Positions 1 to 7,566 of a stretch of 8,229 nt of DNA are shown one piece after another (the stretch's first letter is position 1; every line of letters starts with the position of its first letter). Both the position numbers and the translations under genes were made by a program. The DNA comes from JBDKTK01 sp964556675. Lineage in GTDB: Bacteria; Desulfobacterota; Syntrophia; Syntrophales; UBA4778. The DNA is taken from the NCBI GenBank assembly GCA_964556675.1, contig CAZKYN010000155.1, positions 1-8,229 of the forward strand, given 5' to 3'. The notes beneath the pieces were generated by a model. The model was given only the letters and a program-made list of their open reading frames with translations. It made no database searches and was not told where the DNA came from.

Positions 1-1
1 A

Positions 2-2884
2 GGCCTGATCTCGGAAGACGGCAGCATGAACGGCGATGACCTCCGGGATTACGCGGTGTCCAACCTGGAAAAAGTGCTCTCCAGGGTCCCGGGCGTGGGC
101 GAAGTAGAGATATTCGGAAGCCAGTACGCCATGCGGATCTGGCTCAATCCCGACAAGCTCACCGACTACCAGTTGACCGTCCAGGACGTGACCGCTGCCC
201 TCAAAGCCTATAACGCCGAGGTGTCGGCCGGCCAGTTCGGCGGGGCGCCGGCGGTCAAGGGCCAGCGCCTGAATGCGGCCATAGTCGTGCAGAGCATGCT
301 CAAGACCCCCGAGCAGTTTGCCTCGGTCCCTGTCCGCACCAACCCCGACGGCTCGATCGTCAGGGTGGGGGACATAGCGCGGGTGGAACTGGGAACGGAC
401 ACATATGACATCCAGCCCTCTTTTAACGGAAAGCCCTCGGCCATGATGGCCATCCGAGCGGCGGCCGGAGCCAACGCCCTGGACACGGCCGACGCGGTCA
501 AAGCCAAGCTCGCGGAAATGAGCCACTTCTTCCCGGCCGGAATGAAGGTTGTCTACCCCTATGACACTACGCCTTTCATAAAAGTTGCCATTTCCGAGGT
601 CGTCAAGACTCTGTTCGAAGCGATCCTGCTGGTCTTTCTTGTCATGTATCTTTTCATGGGCAACATGAGGGCGACCCTTATCCCGACCATAGCGGTCCCG
701 GTCGTTATCCTGGGCACTTTCGCGGTCCTGTCGGCCTTCGGGTTCTCGATCAACATGCTGACCATGTTTGCGATGGTGCTAGCCATCGGACTGCTCGTCG
801 ATGATGCGATCGTCGTCGTGGAAAATGTCGAGAGGATAATGAGCGAGGAGGGGCTGTCCCCACGCGAGGCTACGGCCAGGTCCATGGACCAGATCACGAG
901 CGCGCTGATCGGCATCGGGCTCGTCCTCTCGGCGGTCTTCGGGCCCATGGCTTTCTTCACCGGGTCCACCGGAGTCATCTACCGCCAGTTCTCGATAACG
1001 ATCATCTCATCCATGCTCCTTTCCGTGGTCGTGGCCCTGATACTTACGCCCGTCCTGTGCGCATCGCTCCTCAAACCGGTGCCGGCGGGACACGAGCCGG
1101 CTGAATACTCCATATCTTTCCTGAGGCCGTTCTTCAGATGGTTCGACCGGTTCTTTTTCAAGACCAGGGACAAGTACCTCAGCCTGGTACGCCATTCACT
1201 GTCCCGAAAAAAGCGCTTTCTCATTATTTTCATCCTGATCGTCACGGCAATGGGCGTCCTGTATACGCGCATGCCGACCGCATATCTGCCGGATGAGGAC
1301 CAGGGCATCCTTATGGTCCAGGCGCTCCTTCCCGCCAATTCAACGCTGGAACAGACGGACGTGATATTGAACAGGGTAAGGGAATATTTCCTCCAAAAAG
1401 AAAAGGGCGCAGTGGAAGCCGTGATGACCGTATCCGGCGTCAGCTTCTCCGGGCGCGGGCAGAATGCCGGACTGGCCTTTATAAAGCTGAAGGATTGGAA
1501 GCTCAGGGACAAGCCCGATTTGAAAGTGGGCCCCGTAGCCGGCAGGGCCATGAGGGAATTTTCCCAGATCCGCAATGCCATGGTGTTCGCTTTTTCGCCT
1601 CCGGCGGTCACAGAGCTGGGCCAGGCAAAGGGTTTCGATTTCCAGCTGCTGGACAGGGGCGGCCTGGGTCATGAGGCCCTGATGAATGCCCGCAACCAGC
1701 TCCTCGGCATGGCCGCGAAGGACCCGGTGCTGACCAAGGTGAGGCCCAACGGGCTGGAGGACGTGCCCGAGTACCGGATCGAGGTGGACTGGGCCAAAGC
1801 GGGGGCCCTGGGGGTGCCGCTCCCATTGATTAACAACACCATATCGGCTGCGTTCGGCAGCGCCTATGTAAACGACTTCATCCAGGGCGGGCGCGTCAAG
1901 AGGGTCTATGCGCAGGCCGATGCGCCATACCGCATGCTGCCTGACGACCTCAGGAAATTGCACGTGCGCAATAGTTCCGGCAAGATGGTCCCCTTCTCAT
2001 CATTTGCTTCCGGCCGCTGGACATCGGGTTCGCCCAAGCTGGAGCGCTTCAACGGCTTCCCTTCGATGAACATCGTCGGCGAATCCGCCCCCGGCAGGAG
2101 TTCCGGCGAGGCAATGAAGGCCATGGAAGATTTCGTCAGGAAGCTGCCGCAGGGCGTAGGCTATGACTGGCAGGGACTCTCCTATCAGGAGAGGATGTCA
2201 AGCTCGCAGGCCCCGCTGCTTTACGCCTTTTCGATCTTCGTCATTTTCCTGTGCCTGGCGGCGCTGTATGAAAGCTGGCCAATTCCCATTTCGATCCTGC
2301 TGGCGCTGCCCCTGGGCGTCATCGGGGGCGTTATCGCCACCAGCTTGAGAGGGCTGCCCAACGATGTCTATTTTCAAATCGGGCTGCTCACTACTCTTGG
2401 ACTCACGACCAAGAACGCCATCTTGATTGTCCAGTTTGCCAAGGCAGGGGTTGAGAAAGGAATGGGTCTCGTGGAGGCCACGCTGGAGGGGGCGAAGCTG
2501 CGTTTCCGGCCGATTGTCATGACCTCGCTGGCATTCGGTTTCGGCGTCCTGCCCCTCGCAATAACGACCGGAGCCGGGGCAGGCGCGCAAAACGCAATCG
2601 GCACCGGCGTGCTGGGAGGCATGGTGACCGCCACATTCCTGGTGATCCTTTTTGCGCCCCTTTTCTATGTATTGATAGAACAGACCTTCGGGAAGAACGG
2701 AAGCAGCGGAAAGGGCGGCGCTCCCGGTGATATCGCCTCCGGCATGAAGGAGTCGATTTCCTCCTTATCCATCTTTCGGAAGCTGAGCGGGAAGTTCAGG
2801 AAATCAAAACCGGCTGCTGAATCTGCGCCCGAACCCGGGCCCGAACCCAGGCCGGAAAACAGAGAGGACAAGGAAAATGAATAG
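2..2884 (+). CDS. RND multidrug efflux transporter, HAE1 (AcrB/MexB) family, 5'-truncated by window
   Basis: This is the inner-membrane proton/drug antiporter of a tripartite efflux pump. The reading frame is open from base 2, and the ATG at 26 is an internal Met: the in-frame residues before it (GLISEDGS) match AcrB near residue 140, so the true start lies upstream. Counting from that Met, FGSQYAMRIW (30-39) is the porter-domain signature. The proton-relay residues are all present: D259-D260 in GLLVDDAIVVVENVER (AcrB D407/D408), K796 in TTKNAILIV (K940), R826 and T833 (R971/T978). About eleven of the usual twelve membrane helices are visible (roughly 186-212, 213-238, 243-267, 291-315, 321-348, 397-414, 728-748, 755-775, 783-806, 829-850, 862-885). 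The switch loop GRGQNAGLAF is at 476-485. Estimated full length is about 1,100 residues, longer than the usual 1,030-1,050 because of a hydrophilic C-terminal tail from about 888. The gene overlaps the downstream channel gene by 8 bp. Substrates cannot be read from the sequence; amphiphilic drugs, bile-like compounds or solvents are typical. Confidence 0.96.
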   Translation, partial: GLISEDGSMNGDDLRDYAVSNLEKVLSRVPGVGEVEIFGSQYAMRIWLNPDKLTDYQLTVQDVTAALKAYNAEVSAGQFGGAPAVKGQRLNAAIVVQSMLKTPEQFASVPVRTNPDGSIVRVGDIARVELGTDTYDIQPSFNGKPSAMMAIRAAAGANALDTADAVKAKLAEMSHFFPAGMKVVYPYDTTPFIKVAISEVVKTLFEAILLVFLVMYLFMGNMRATLIPTIAVPVVILGTFAVLSAFGFSINMLTMFAMVLAIGLLVDDAIVVVENVERIMSEEGLSPREATARSMDQITSALIGIGLVLSAVFGPMAFFTGSTGVIYRQFSITIISSMLLSVVVALILTPVLCASLLKPVPAGHEPAEYSISFLRPFFRWFDRFFFKTRDKYLSLVRHSLSRKKRFLIIFILIVTAMGVLYTRMPTAYLPDEDQGILMVQALLPANSTLEQTDVILNRVREYFLQKEKGAVEAVMTVSGVSFSGRGQNAGLAFIKLKDWKLRDKPDLKVGPVAGRAMREFSQIRNAMVFAFSPPAVTELGQAKGFDFQLLDRGGLGHEALMNARNQLLGMAAKDPVLTKVRPNGLEDVPEYRIEVDWAKAGALGVPLPLINNTISAAFGSAYVNDFIQGGRVKRVYAQADAPYRMLPDDLRKLHVRNSSGKMVPFSSFASGRWTSGSPKLERFNGFPSMNIVGESAPGRSSGEAMKAMEDFVRKLPQGVGYDWQGLSYQERMSSSQAPLLYAFSIFVIFLCLAALYESWPIPISILLALPLGVIGGVIATSLRGLPNDVYFQIGLLTTLGLTTKNAILIVQFAKAGVEKGMGLVEATLEGAKLRFRPIVMTSLAFGFGVLPLAITTGAGAGAQNAIGTGVLGGMVTATFLVILFAPLFYVLIEQTFGKNGSSGKGGAPGDIASGMKESISSLSIFRKLSGKFRKSKPAAESAPEPGPEPRPENREDKENE
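2827..2862 (+). repeat. Degenerate 12-bp tandem repeat encoding a Pro/Glu-rich tail
   Basis: Two adjacent 12-bp units, GCCCGAACCCGG (2827-2838) and GCCCGAACCCAG (2839-2850), differ at one base. A third, weaker unit, GCCGGAAAACAG (2851-2862), matches the second at 9 of 12 positions. They encode the PEPGPEPRPEN part of the transporter's C-terminal tail. The unit length is a multiple of three, so copy-number change would keep the frame. Confidence 0.6.
2862..2868 (+). promoter_or_regulatory. Ribosome binding site for the outer-membrane channel gene
   Basis: GAGAGGA lies 8 nt before the ATG at 2877, inside the last codons of the transporter gene. It supports that ATG as the start and suggests translation coupled to the upstream gene, whose stop codon (2882-2884) lies just past the new start. 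Confidence 0.6.
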
Positions 2885-4268
2885 AATTCTCGCGATCGTC
2901 ATTTTACTTCTCCTCCTCTGCAGCTGCACTCTGGCCCCGAAATACAATCGGCCGGAGGCGCCGGTGCCGTCCGAATGGCCGAACGGGCCTGCGTACAGGA
3001 AGACGGCCGGACCCGCCGGGTCCGGCGTCAATTGGCAGGACTTCATCCAGAGCGAGCAGGTCCGGAAGGTAATCGAAATTGCGCTCGCCAACAACCGAGA
3101 CCTGCGGGTCTCGGCCTTGAATATTGAGCAGGCCAGGGCGATTTACCGCGTCCAGCGCGCCCGGCTGCTGCCTGAGGTCGATGCTTCCGCGACCTTCAGC
3201 AGGGAGCGGGTCCCGGGGATCCTCTCCGGAACGGGTCAGCCCCTGACCACGTCATTATATAATGTCAACCTGGGCATCACCGCCTGGGAGATAGACTTCT
3301 TCGGCCGGATCCGCAGCCTTAAGGACCAGGCCCTGGAGCTTTACCTCGCCACCGAGCAGGCCCGGCGAAGCGCCCAGACGGTCCTGATCGCGGAGGTTGC
3401 CAACGCCTGCCTGACCCTGGCCTCGGACCGTGAAAACCTGAAGCTTTCCCGGGCAACACTTGCCGCCCAGGAGGAAACTTACAAGGTTATAAGGCGGCGC
3501 TATGAAGTGGGCGCATCTTCCGAGCTCGACTTGCGCCAGGCCCAGACAAGGGTCGAGACGGCGCGGGTCGATATTGCGCGTTTTACGGGTCTGGTGGCCG
3601 TGGACGAAAATGCGATCAACCTGCTGGCGGGCTCGCAGGTTGCCGCGGATCTTTTGCCTGACGAACTGGACAAGGTGGCCGTACTGCAGGATTTCTCCGC
3701 GGGGCTGCCGTCCGAAGTCTTGTTGAACCGCCCGGATATCCTGCAGTCGGAGAATCTCCTGAAGGCGGCCAATGCCAATATCGGCGCGGCGCGGGCCGAC
3801 ATGTTCCCGCGGATAAGCCTCAGCACGGCCATAGGAACCACGAGCGACGACCTTTCCGGCCTGTTTAAAGGGCCCGCCAAGACGTGGAGTTTCGTTCCGC
3901 AGATCGTCCTGCCGATTTTCGATGCCGGATCGCGCTGGTATAATGTCCAGGCGGCCAAGGCGCAGCGGGACATAGCCGTCGCCCAATACGAAGGGGCGAT
4001 CCAGGCTGCTTTCCGGGAAGTGGCCGACGCTCTGGCCCTGCGCGGCACTATCGACGACCAGTTGAGGGCTCAGCAGGACCTGGTGTTCGCCGCAGCGGAG
4101 AGTTACCGGCTTTCCAACCTCCGGTACTCGAAGGGAATCGATACATACCTGAGCGTGCTGGACTCGCAGCGCTCCATGTATGCCTCCCAGCAGGCGCTGA
4201 TATCGCTGCGGCTCGCCCGGCTTGCCAACCTGGTGAACTTATACAAGGCCCTGGGCGGAGGAGTTTAA
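2877..4268 (+). CDS. Outer-membrane efflux lipoprotein, TolC superfamily, NodT/OprM type
   Basis: This is the outer-membrane exit duct of the tripartite pump and is expected to form a trimeric barrel with a long periplasmic alpha-helical tunnel. Residues 1-17 form a lipoprotein signal peptide with a hydrophobic core (LAIVILLLLL) and lipobox L14-C-S-C17. The lipidated Cys is C17; the +2 residue is Thr, not Asp, consistent with outer-membrane sorting. The mature start, TLAPKYNRPEAPVPSEW, is typical of OprM-like proteins. Two OEP repeats follow: the first includes NNRDLRVSALNIEQARA (72-88), EIDFFGRIRSLKDQAL (138-153) and YEVGASSELDLRQAQT (209-224); the second includes NRPDILQSE (284-292), ANANIGAARADMFPRISL (298-315), FREVADALA (379-387) and LDSQRSMYASQQAL (428-441). 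It ends in the family-typical LYKALGGGV. At 463 residues it is of normal length. The start is fixed by the lipoprotein signal and a good ribosome site, and the 8-bp overlap with the RND gene places both in one transcript. Confidence 0.95.
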   Translation: MNRILAIVILLLLLCSCTLAPKYNRPEAPVPSEWPNGPAYRKTAGPAGSGVNWQDFIQSEQVRKVIEIALANNRDLRVSALNIEQARAIYRVQRARLLPEVDASATFSRERVPGILSGTGQPLTTSLYNVNLGITAWEIDFFGRIRSLKDQALELYLATEQARRSAQTVLIAEVANACLTLASDRENLKLSRATLAAQEETYKVIRRRYEVGASSELDLRQAQTRVETARVDIARFTGLVAVDENAINLLAGSQVAADLLPDELDKVAVLQDFSAGLPSEVLLNRPDILQSENLLKAANANIGAARADMFPRISLSTAIGTTSDDLSGLFKGPAKTWSFVPQIVLPIFDAGSRWYNVQAAKAQRDIAVAQYEGAIQAAFREVADALALRGTIDDQLRAQQDLVFAAAESYRLSNLRYSKGIDTYLSVLDSQRSMYASQQALISLRLARLANLVNLYKALGGGV

Positions 4269-4324
4269 AGCTGTTCAAGGCGCTCATCTGCTCAATTTGC
4301 GCAGCAAACCCGCCGCTCAAAGTA

Positions 4325-4352
4325 TTCCCATATACCCTCGCGGCTCTATAAT
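4325..4352 (+). promoter_or_regulatory. Candidate sigma70-type promoter for the two-component operon
   Basis: A perfect -10 box TATAAT (4347-4352) is preceded, after 16 bp, by TTCCCA (4325-4330), which matches the -35 consensus TTGACA at four of six positions. It lies in the intergenic region and would start transcription near 4359, giving a leader of about 130 nt before the kinase ATG at 4488. The -35 is only moderate, so it may need an activator. This is a motif match only. Confidence 0.5.
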
Positions 4353-4361
4353 CGTGTGACC

Positions 4362-4391
4362 GAGGGCGGTTCGGCGCCGCTAATTGCCCTC
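4362..4391 (+). repeat. Inverted repeat GAGGGC/GCCCTC in the kinase leader
   Basis: GAGGGC (4362-4367) pairs perfectly with GCCCTC (4386-4391). The enclosed 18 nt contain the self-complementary CGGCGCCG (4372-4379), so a longer branched or alternative fold is possible. It starts about 3 nt after the predicted transcription start. No T-run follows, so it does not look like an intrinsic terminator; it could be an operator or an RNA leader hairpin. Confidence 0.35.
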
Positions 4392-4411
4392 ATCCCCTGG
4401 AGCAGCTTAAA

Positions 4412-4428
4412 ATCAGGTTTCCCCTGAT
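4412..4428 (+). repeat. Short hairpin ATCAGG-TTTCC-CCTGAT
   Basis: This is a perfect 6-bp stem with a 5-nt loop in the spacer before the kinase gene. It is followed by AGATTTGTAATT, which is AT-rich but not a proper T-tract, so a terminator role for the efflux operon is doubtful. Confidence 0.3.
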
Positions 4429-4451
4429 AGATTTGTAATTCCTTCCCGAAT

Positions 4452-4468
4452 AAAATTATCCGAATTTT
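4452..4468 (+). repeat. AT-rich inverted repeat AAAATT-N5-AATTTT upstream of the kinase start
   Basis: This perfect 6-bp dyad with a 5-bp spacer is centred about 28 bp before the kinase ATG. It overlaps a direct repeat of CCGAAT at 4446-4451 and 4460-4465. The geometry resembles a dimeric regulator site, but no protein can be assigned. The start codon at 4488 has no strong Shine-Dalgarno sequence, so a structure here could also affect translation initiation. Confidence 0.3.
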
Positions 4469-4487
4469 CGCAGATGTAAGATTCAAG

Positions 4488-6875
4488 ATGAAACAAGATT
4501 TACTGGAAGTCCAAAACAGGATCGCAAGCATTCTCCTTACCACCCCCCACGATGAAATGTATGGAGAGGTCCTCGACACAGTCCTGGATATATCGGAAAG
4601 CCTGGACGGCGTCTTCGCCTATATTGACGAGAACGGCGCCGCGGTTGCGCCTTGCATTACGAAGAGCGTCAGGTCGAAATGCCGCTTTTGGGGCGGCTCC
4701 ATGTCGATACCCAGAAGTGAGTGGAAGACATGCCTGTGCACCCGTTCGATAACAGAAAAGAAGAGCCTTATTCTGGACCGGCGCAGGAATGTCCACCGCG
4801 GCTGCATGCAGGCTGAAAGGGCGCTTGCCGTGCCCATTCTTTACCAGGACCAGGCAATCGGCTTTATCGAAGTTGTCGACAAAAAAACACCATACACAAA
4901 GAAGGATGTGCTCGCGCTGGAAAAAATTGTCCAATTCATAGCCCCGGCCCTGCATGCCAGGCTTCAGCGCCAGTTCGAGGAAAAGCGGAGGATCAGGCTG
5001 GAAGAACTCTTCATCAAGACTTTCCATTCCAACCCGGCCGCTTCGGTCATTTCCGGTCTCGAGGACGGAAAGCTCCTTATCGTCAATTCGGAATTCCTGA
5101 AGCTTACCGGTTTCTGCCGGGAGGAAGTGGTCGGCAGGACGACCCGTGAACTGGCAATATACGACAACCCCGCCGACCGCTCCCGCATGGTCCGCGACCT
5201 GAAGAAAAGAGGCTCGCTTCGCAATTATGCTTTGAGGCTGCGCACGAAATCCGGCGAATTGCGGGAGACCTCGTGGTCATTCGAAATGATCAGGCATGAG
5301 GGGCAGGACCTGTTGCTCTCGATATTCCTGGATGTCACCGACAGGAAGCGCATCGAAACCGCCCTCCAAAACATAAATGAAAGCCATATGATGGCGATCA
5401 ATGCCGCCAATGAGCCGATCTATGATGTCGATTTTATGCAGTCCACGATCAGGTGGAATGAAACCTATTCGGCGATGTTCGGCGATCCGCCCCGCAGAGG
5501 CAGAAAAATATTCGATTGGTGGATGGACAAGATCCACCCGGACGACAGGAGCAAAGTCCTCGCCTGCATAAGCGAGGCAAGGGACAGCGATCTCGTCAGG
5601 TCCATAAACGAGTACAGGTTCAAGCGGCGGGACGGCAGTTACGCATTTATCCGGGACAGGTTCCATATCTGCAGGGACCAGGAGGGCAAAGCCACCCGCG
5701 TAGTCGGGACCATGCTGGACATAACCGACCAGAAGCGGCGGGAATCGGAGCTGGAACTGGTCAATTTCGAGCTCGAAAAACATGCCAAGGTTCTCGACCA
5801 GATCCTTTCCGCTTTTCCGGACTATATCTTTCTTTTCGACGTGAACGGGACGTATGCCTACGTGAACGACAAGGGGGCCGCGCTGTTGGGGAAGAAAAAG
5901 GAAGACATAATGGGCTGCAAATGGAGGGACATCGGCTTGAATGCCGAAATGACTCAGGAACTGCACCCCAAAATCCACCAGGTCATAGATGAAAACGTGA
6001 TCGTGAAAGGAGAAGGGAAATTTACCCTCAATCAGAGCGAAAGGCACTTTGAATATACACTGATCCCCGTCGGCAACGGCTGCCGGCCAGAAGGGATAAT
6101 GTGCGCGGTCCGGGACATCACGGAACACAAACAGAGGGACGCCGAGTTGGAGCGGAAAGCCGACGAGCTTAAGGCGACAAACAGGGAGCTGGAAAGCTTC
6201 AGCTATTCGATCTCGCACGACCTGCGCGCACCGCTCGCCGCAATCAAAGGCATTTCGGAGATGATAATCGGCGAATACAGGGACAAAATGGACGAGAACG
6301 GCCGGAGTTTCCTCGAATTGATCAGATCCAATGTTGTCATGATGGACGAACTGATCAACGGGGTGCTCATGCTCTCGCGCGTTTCCCGCCAGGAGCTGGC
6401 AAAGTCCAGGCTGGAAATGAACACTATCGCTTCCGATGCCTATGACCGGCTCAAGCTGGCTTCCCCGGGTTCAAGGCTGGATTTTAAGATCGGGGAAATG
6501 CCTGAATCCATCGGCGACCCCGTGCTGGTGAAGCAGGTCTTCTCCAACCTGATCTCCAATGCCATTAAGTTCTCGGGAAAGAGGAGGAGGCCGAAAATTG
6601 AGGTGGGGGGTTACAGAAAGCTTGATTTCTGTGTATACTATGTGAATGACAACGGGGCGGGGTTCAAGATGAAGGACTATGACAAGCTTTTTGCCATATT
6701 CCAGAGGCTTCATAACGAGTCGGAGTTCGAGGGAACGGGCGTAGGCCTCGCAATTGTCCAGAAGATAATCCAGCGGCATGGCGGGCGCATCTGGGCCGAA
6801 AGCAGGGTCAACAGGGGCGCCCGGTTCTGCTTCAGCCTGCCCGCGGCTGAACCGGAGAAGAGTATTGTAGCATGA
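4488..6875 (+). CDS. Soluble sensor histidine kinase, GAF-PAS-PAS-PAS-HisKA-HATPase
   Basis: This is a cytoplasmic sensor kinase expected to autophosphorylate on His and pass the phosphate to the regulator encoded next to it. No membrane helix or signal peptide is seen in its 795 residues. Domains in order: a GAF (GAF_2-like) domain at about 5-160, with the ERALAVPI..QAIGFIEVVDK strand region; PAS1 at about 172-286; PAS2 at about 292-413, PAS_3-like, with IHPDDR (349-354) and RRDGSYAFIRDR (380-391); PAS3 at about 432-545; helical linkers ending in DVTDRKR, DITDQKR and DITEHKQ; HisKA at about 565-640 with phospho-acceptor H577 in SHDLRAPL; and HATPase_c at about 675-785. In the ATPase domain the N box includes SNLISNAIKFSG (686-697), the G1 box is NDNGAGF (720-726) and the G2 box is GTGVGL (749-754). 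The HisKA segment resembles phytochrome-like kinases. The GAF domain has C56, C64, C82, C84 and C106, which could bind metal or respond to redox; this is inference. There is no in-frame ATG, GTG or TTG between the upstream stop (4428-4430) and 4488, so ATG 4488 is the earliest standard start. The ligand is unknown. Confidence 0.93.
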   Translation: MKQDLLEVQNRIASILLTTPHDEMYGEVLDTVLDISESLDGVFAYIDENGAAVAPCITKSVRSKCRFWGGSMSIPRSEWKTCLCTRSITEKKSLILDRRRNVHRGCMQAERALAVPILYQDQAIGFIEVVDKKTPYTKKDVLALEKIVQFIAPALHARLQRQFEEKRRIRLEELFIKTFHSNPAASVISGLEDGKLLIVNSEFLKLTGFCREEVVGRTTRELAIYDNPADRSRMVRDLKKRGSLRNYALRLRTKSGELRETSWSFEMIRHEGQDLLLSIFLDVTDRKRIETALQNINESHMMAINAANEPIYDVDFMQSTIRWNETYSAMFGDPPRRGRKIFDWWMDKIHPDDRSKVLACISEARDSDLVRSINEYRFKRRDGSYAFIRDRFHICRDQEGKATRVVGTMLDITDQKRRESELELVNFELEKHAKVLDQILSAFPDYIFLFDVNGTYAYVNDKGAALLGKKKEDIMGCKWRDIGLNAEMTQELHPKIHQVIDENVIVKGEGKFTLNQSERHFEYTLIPVGNGCRPEGIMCAVRDITEHKQRDAELERKADELKATNRELESFSYSISHDLRAPLAAIKGISEMIIGEYRDKMDENGRSFLELIRSNVVMMDELINGVLMLSRVSRQELAKSRLEMNTIASDAYDRLKLASPGSRLDFKIGEMPESIGDPVLVKQVFSNLISNAIKFSGKRRRPKIEVGGYRKLDFCVYYVNDNGAGFKMKDYDKLFAIFQRLHNESEFEGTGVGLAIVQKIIQRHGGRIWAESRVNRGARFCFSLPAAEPEKSIVA

Positions 6876-7513
6876 GCATCAAAGTCCTGATCGTAGACGA
6901 CCACAAGATAGTTCGCGACGGCCTGCGCATCCTGATCGACAAGCAAAACGACATGAAAGTCGTGGCTGAAGCCGAAGACGGGCAGGTGGCGATTAAGCTG
7001 GCCAAAAAGCTCCTCCCCGACATCGTCATAATGGATATCACCATGCCGGGCATGAACGGCATCGACGCCACTCGCCGGATCATTTCCGAGAATCCGGCCA
7101 TAAAAATCATCGCCCTCTCCATGCATTCGGACAAACGCTTCGTGACGGGGATGCTGGATGCTGGCGCATCCGGGTATCTCCTGAAGGACTGCGCCTTCAA
7201 CGAACTCGCAGGGGCCATCCGCCGGGTTTCCGCCAACCATCTTTACATCAGCCCGGGGATCCCCGATGCAGTCGCCGACAGCGCCAATAGCATTCAAAGC
7301 AGGAGGCCTTCGACATTGACGAAGCGCGAAGGCGAGATCCTGCGCCTCCTGGCGGACGGGAAGACTACGCGCCAGATTGCCGCCGTCCTGAAGATCAGCT
7401 CCAGCACAATCCAGACCCATATCCGCAATATCATGCTGAAGCTGGACCTGAGCAGCACGGCGGAACTGATCAAATATGCCCTGAAAGAGGGCATCATCTC
7501 CCTGGAAAAATAA
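6872..7513 (+). CDS. Response regulator, NarL/FixJ family (receiver plus LuxR-type HTH)
   Basis: This DNA-binding response regulator (213 residues, the normal length) is the likely partner of the kinase just upstream. The receiver domain (about 3-120) has the acidic pocket D9-D10, phospho-acceptor D55 in IVIMDITMPGMNG, switch residue S83 in IIALSMH, and the conserved K105 in GYLLKD. The GerE/LuxR-type winged-free helix-turn-helix output domain (about 148-210) has LTKREGEILRLLADGKTTRQ, then IAAVLKISSSTIQTHIRNI and the dimerisation/recognition end KLDLSSTAELIKYAL. The ATG lies in an ATGA overlap with the kinase stop codon, so the two genes are translationally coupled and probably made in fixed ratio. 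A purine-rich AAGAG (6858-6862) may serve as ribosome site. Target promoters cannot be identified from the sequence; its own operon, the efflux operon or the following oxidoreductase gene are reasonable guesses. Confidence 0.94.
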   Translation: MSIKVLIVDDHKIVRDGLRILIDKQNDMKVVAEAEDGQVAIKLAKKLLPDIVIMDITMPGMNGIDATRRIISENPAIKIIALSMHSDKRFVTGMLDAGASGYLLKDCAFNELAGAIRRVSANHLYISPGIPDAVADSANSIQSRRPSTLTKREGEILRLLADGKTTRQIAAVLKISSSTIQTHIRNIMLKLDLSSTAELIKYALKEGIISLEK

Positions 7514-7532
7514 GGCAACTCACCCCTTCCAC

Positions 7533-7566
7533 AACCTTCGATATTCATTGACAATGAAGGTTTGTT
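7533..7566 (+). terminator. Possible intrinsic terminator after the two-component operon
   Basis: AACCTTC (7533-7539) pairs with GAAGGTT (7556-7562), followed by a T-rich TTTGTTGT. The stem can be extended past a bulged T. An alternative inner hairpin, TTCATT (7544-7549) with AATGAA (7553-7558), uses part of the same right arm. The stem is short and the T-tract interrupted, so termination is likely weak. It sits 20 nt after the regulator stop codon, a sensible place for one. Confidence 0.4.

Noticed and set aside
26..28. ATG at 26 as the start of the RND transporter
   Set aside because: The frame is open upstream and the preceding residues align with AcrB around residue 140. A start here would remove the first membrane helix and part of the porter domain.
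3255..3262. TATAAT inside the channel gene (also near 3939)
   Set aside because: These are internal to a well-conserved coding sequence with no paired -35 or downstream start that would make use of them.
3255..3986. 243-codon open frame on the - strand
   Set aside because: It is antisense to the outer-membrane channel gene, which has full family motifs; the antisense product has no recognisable motifs.
4296..4308. TTTGC-GCA-GCAAA hairpin as terminator of the efflux operon
   Set aside because: The stem is only 5 bp and is followed by CCCGCC rather than a T-tract.
4282..4320. Recurring GCTCA words (4282, 4290, 4315) as an iteron or binding array
   Set aside because: The words are very short, irregularly spaced and only three in number, so chance is a sufficient explanation.
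5277..6218. 313-codon open frame on the - strand
   Set aside because: It lies entirely antisense to the PAS/HisKA part of the kinase gene. Its translation shows no recognisable domain, and long antisense frames are expected in GC-rich coding DNA.
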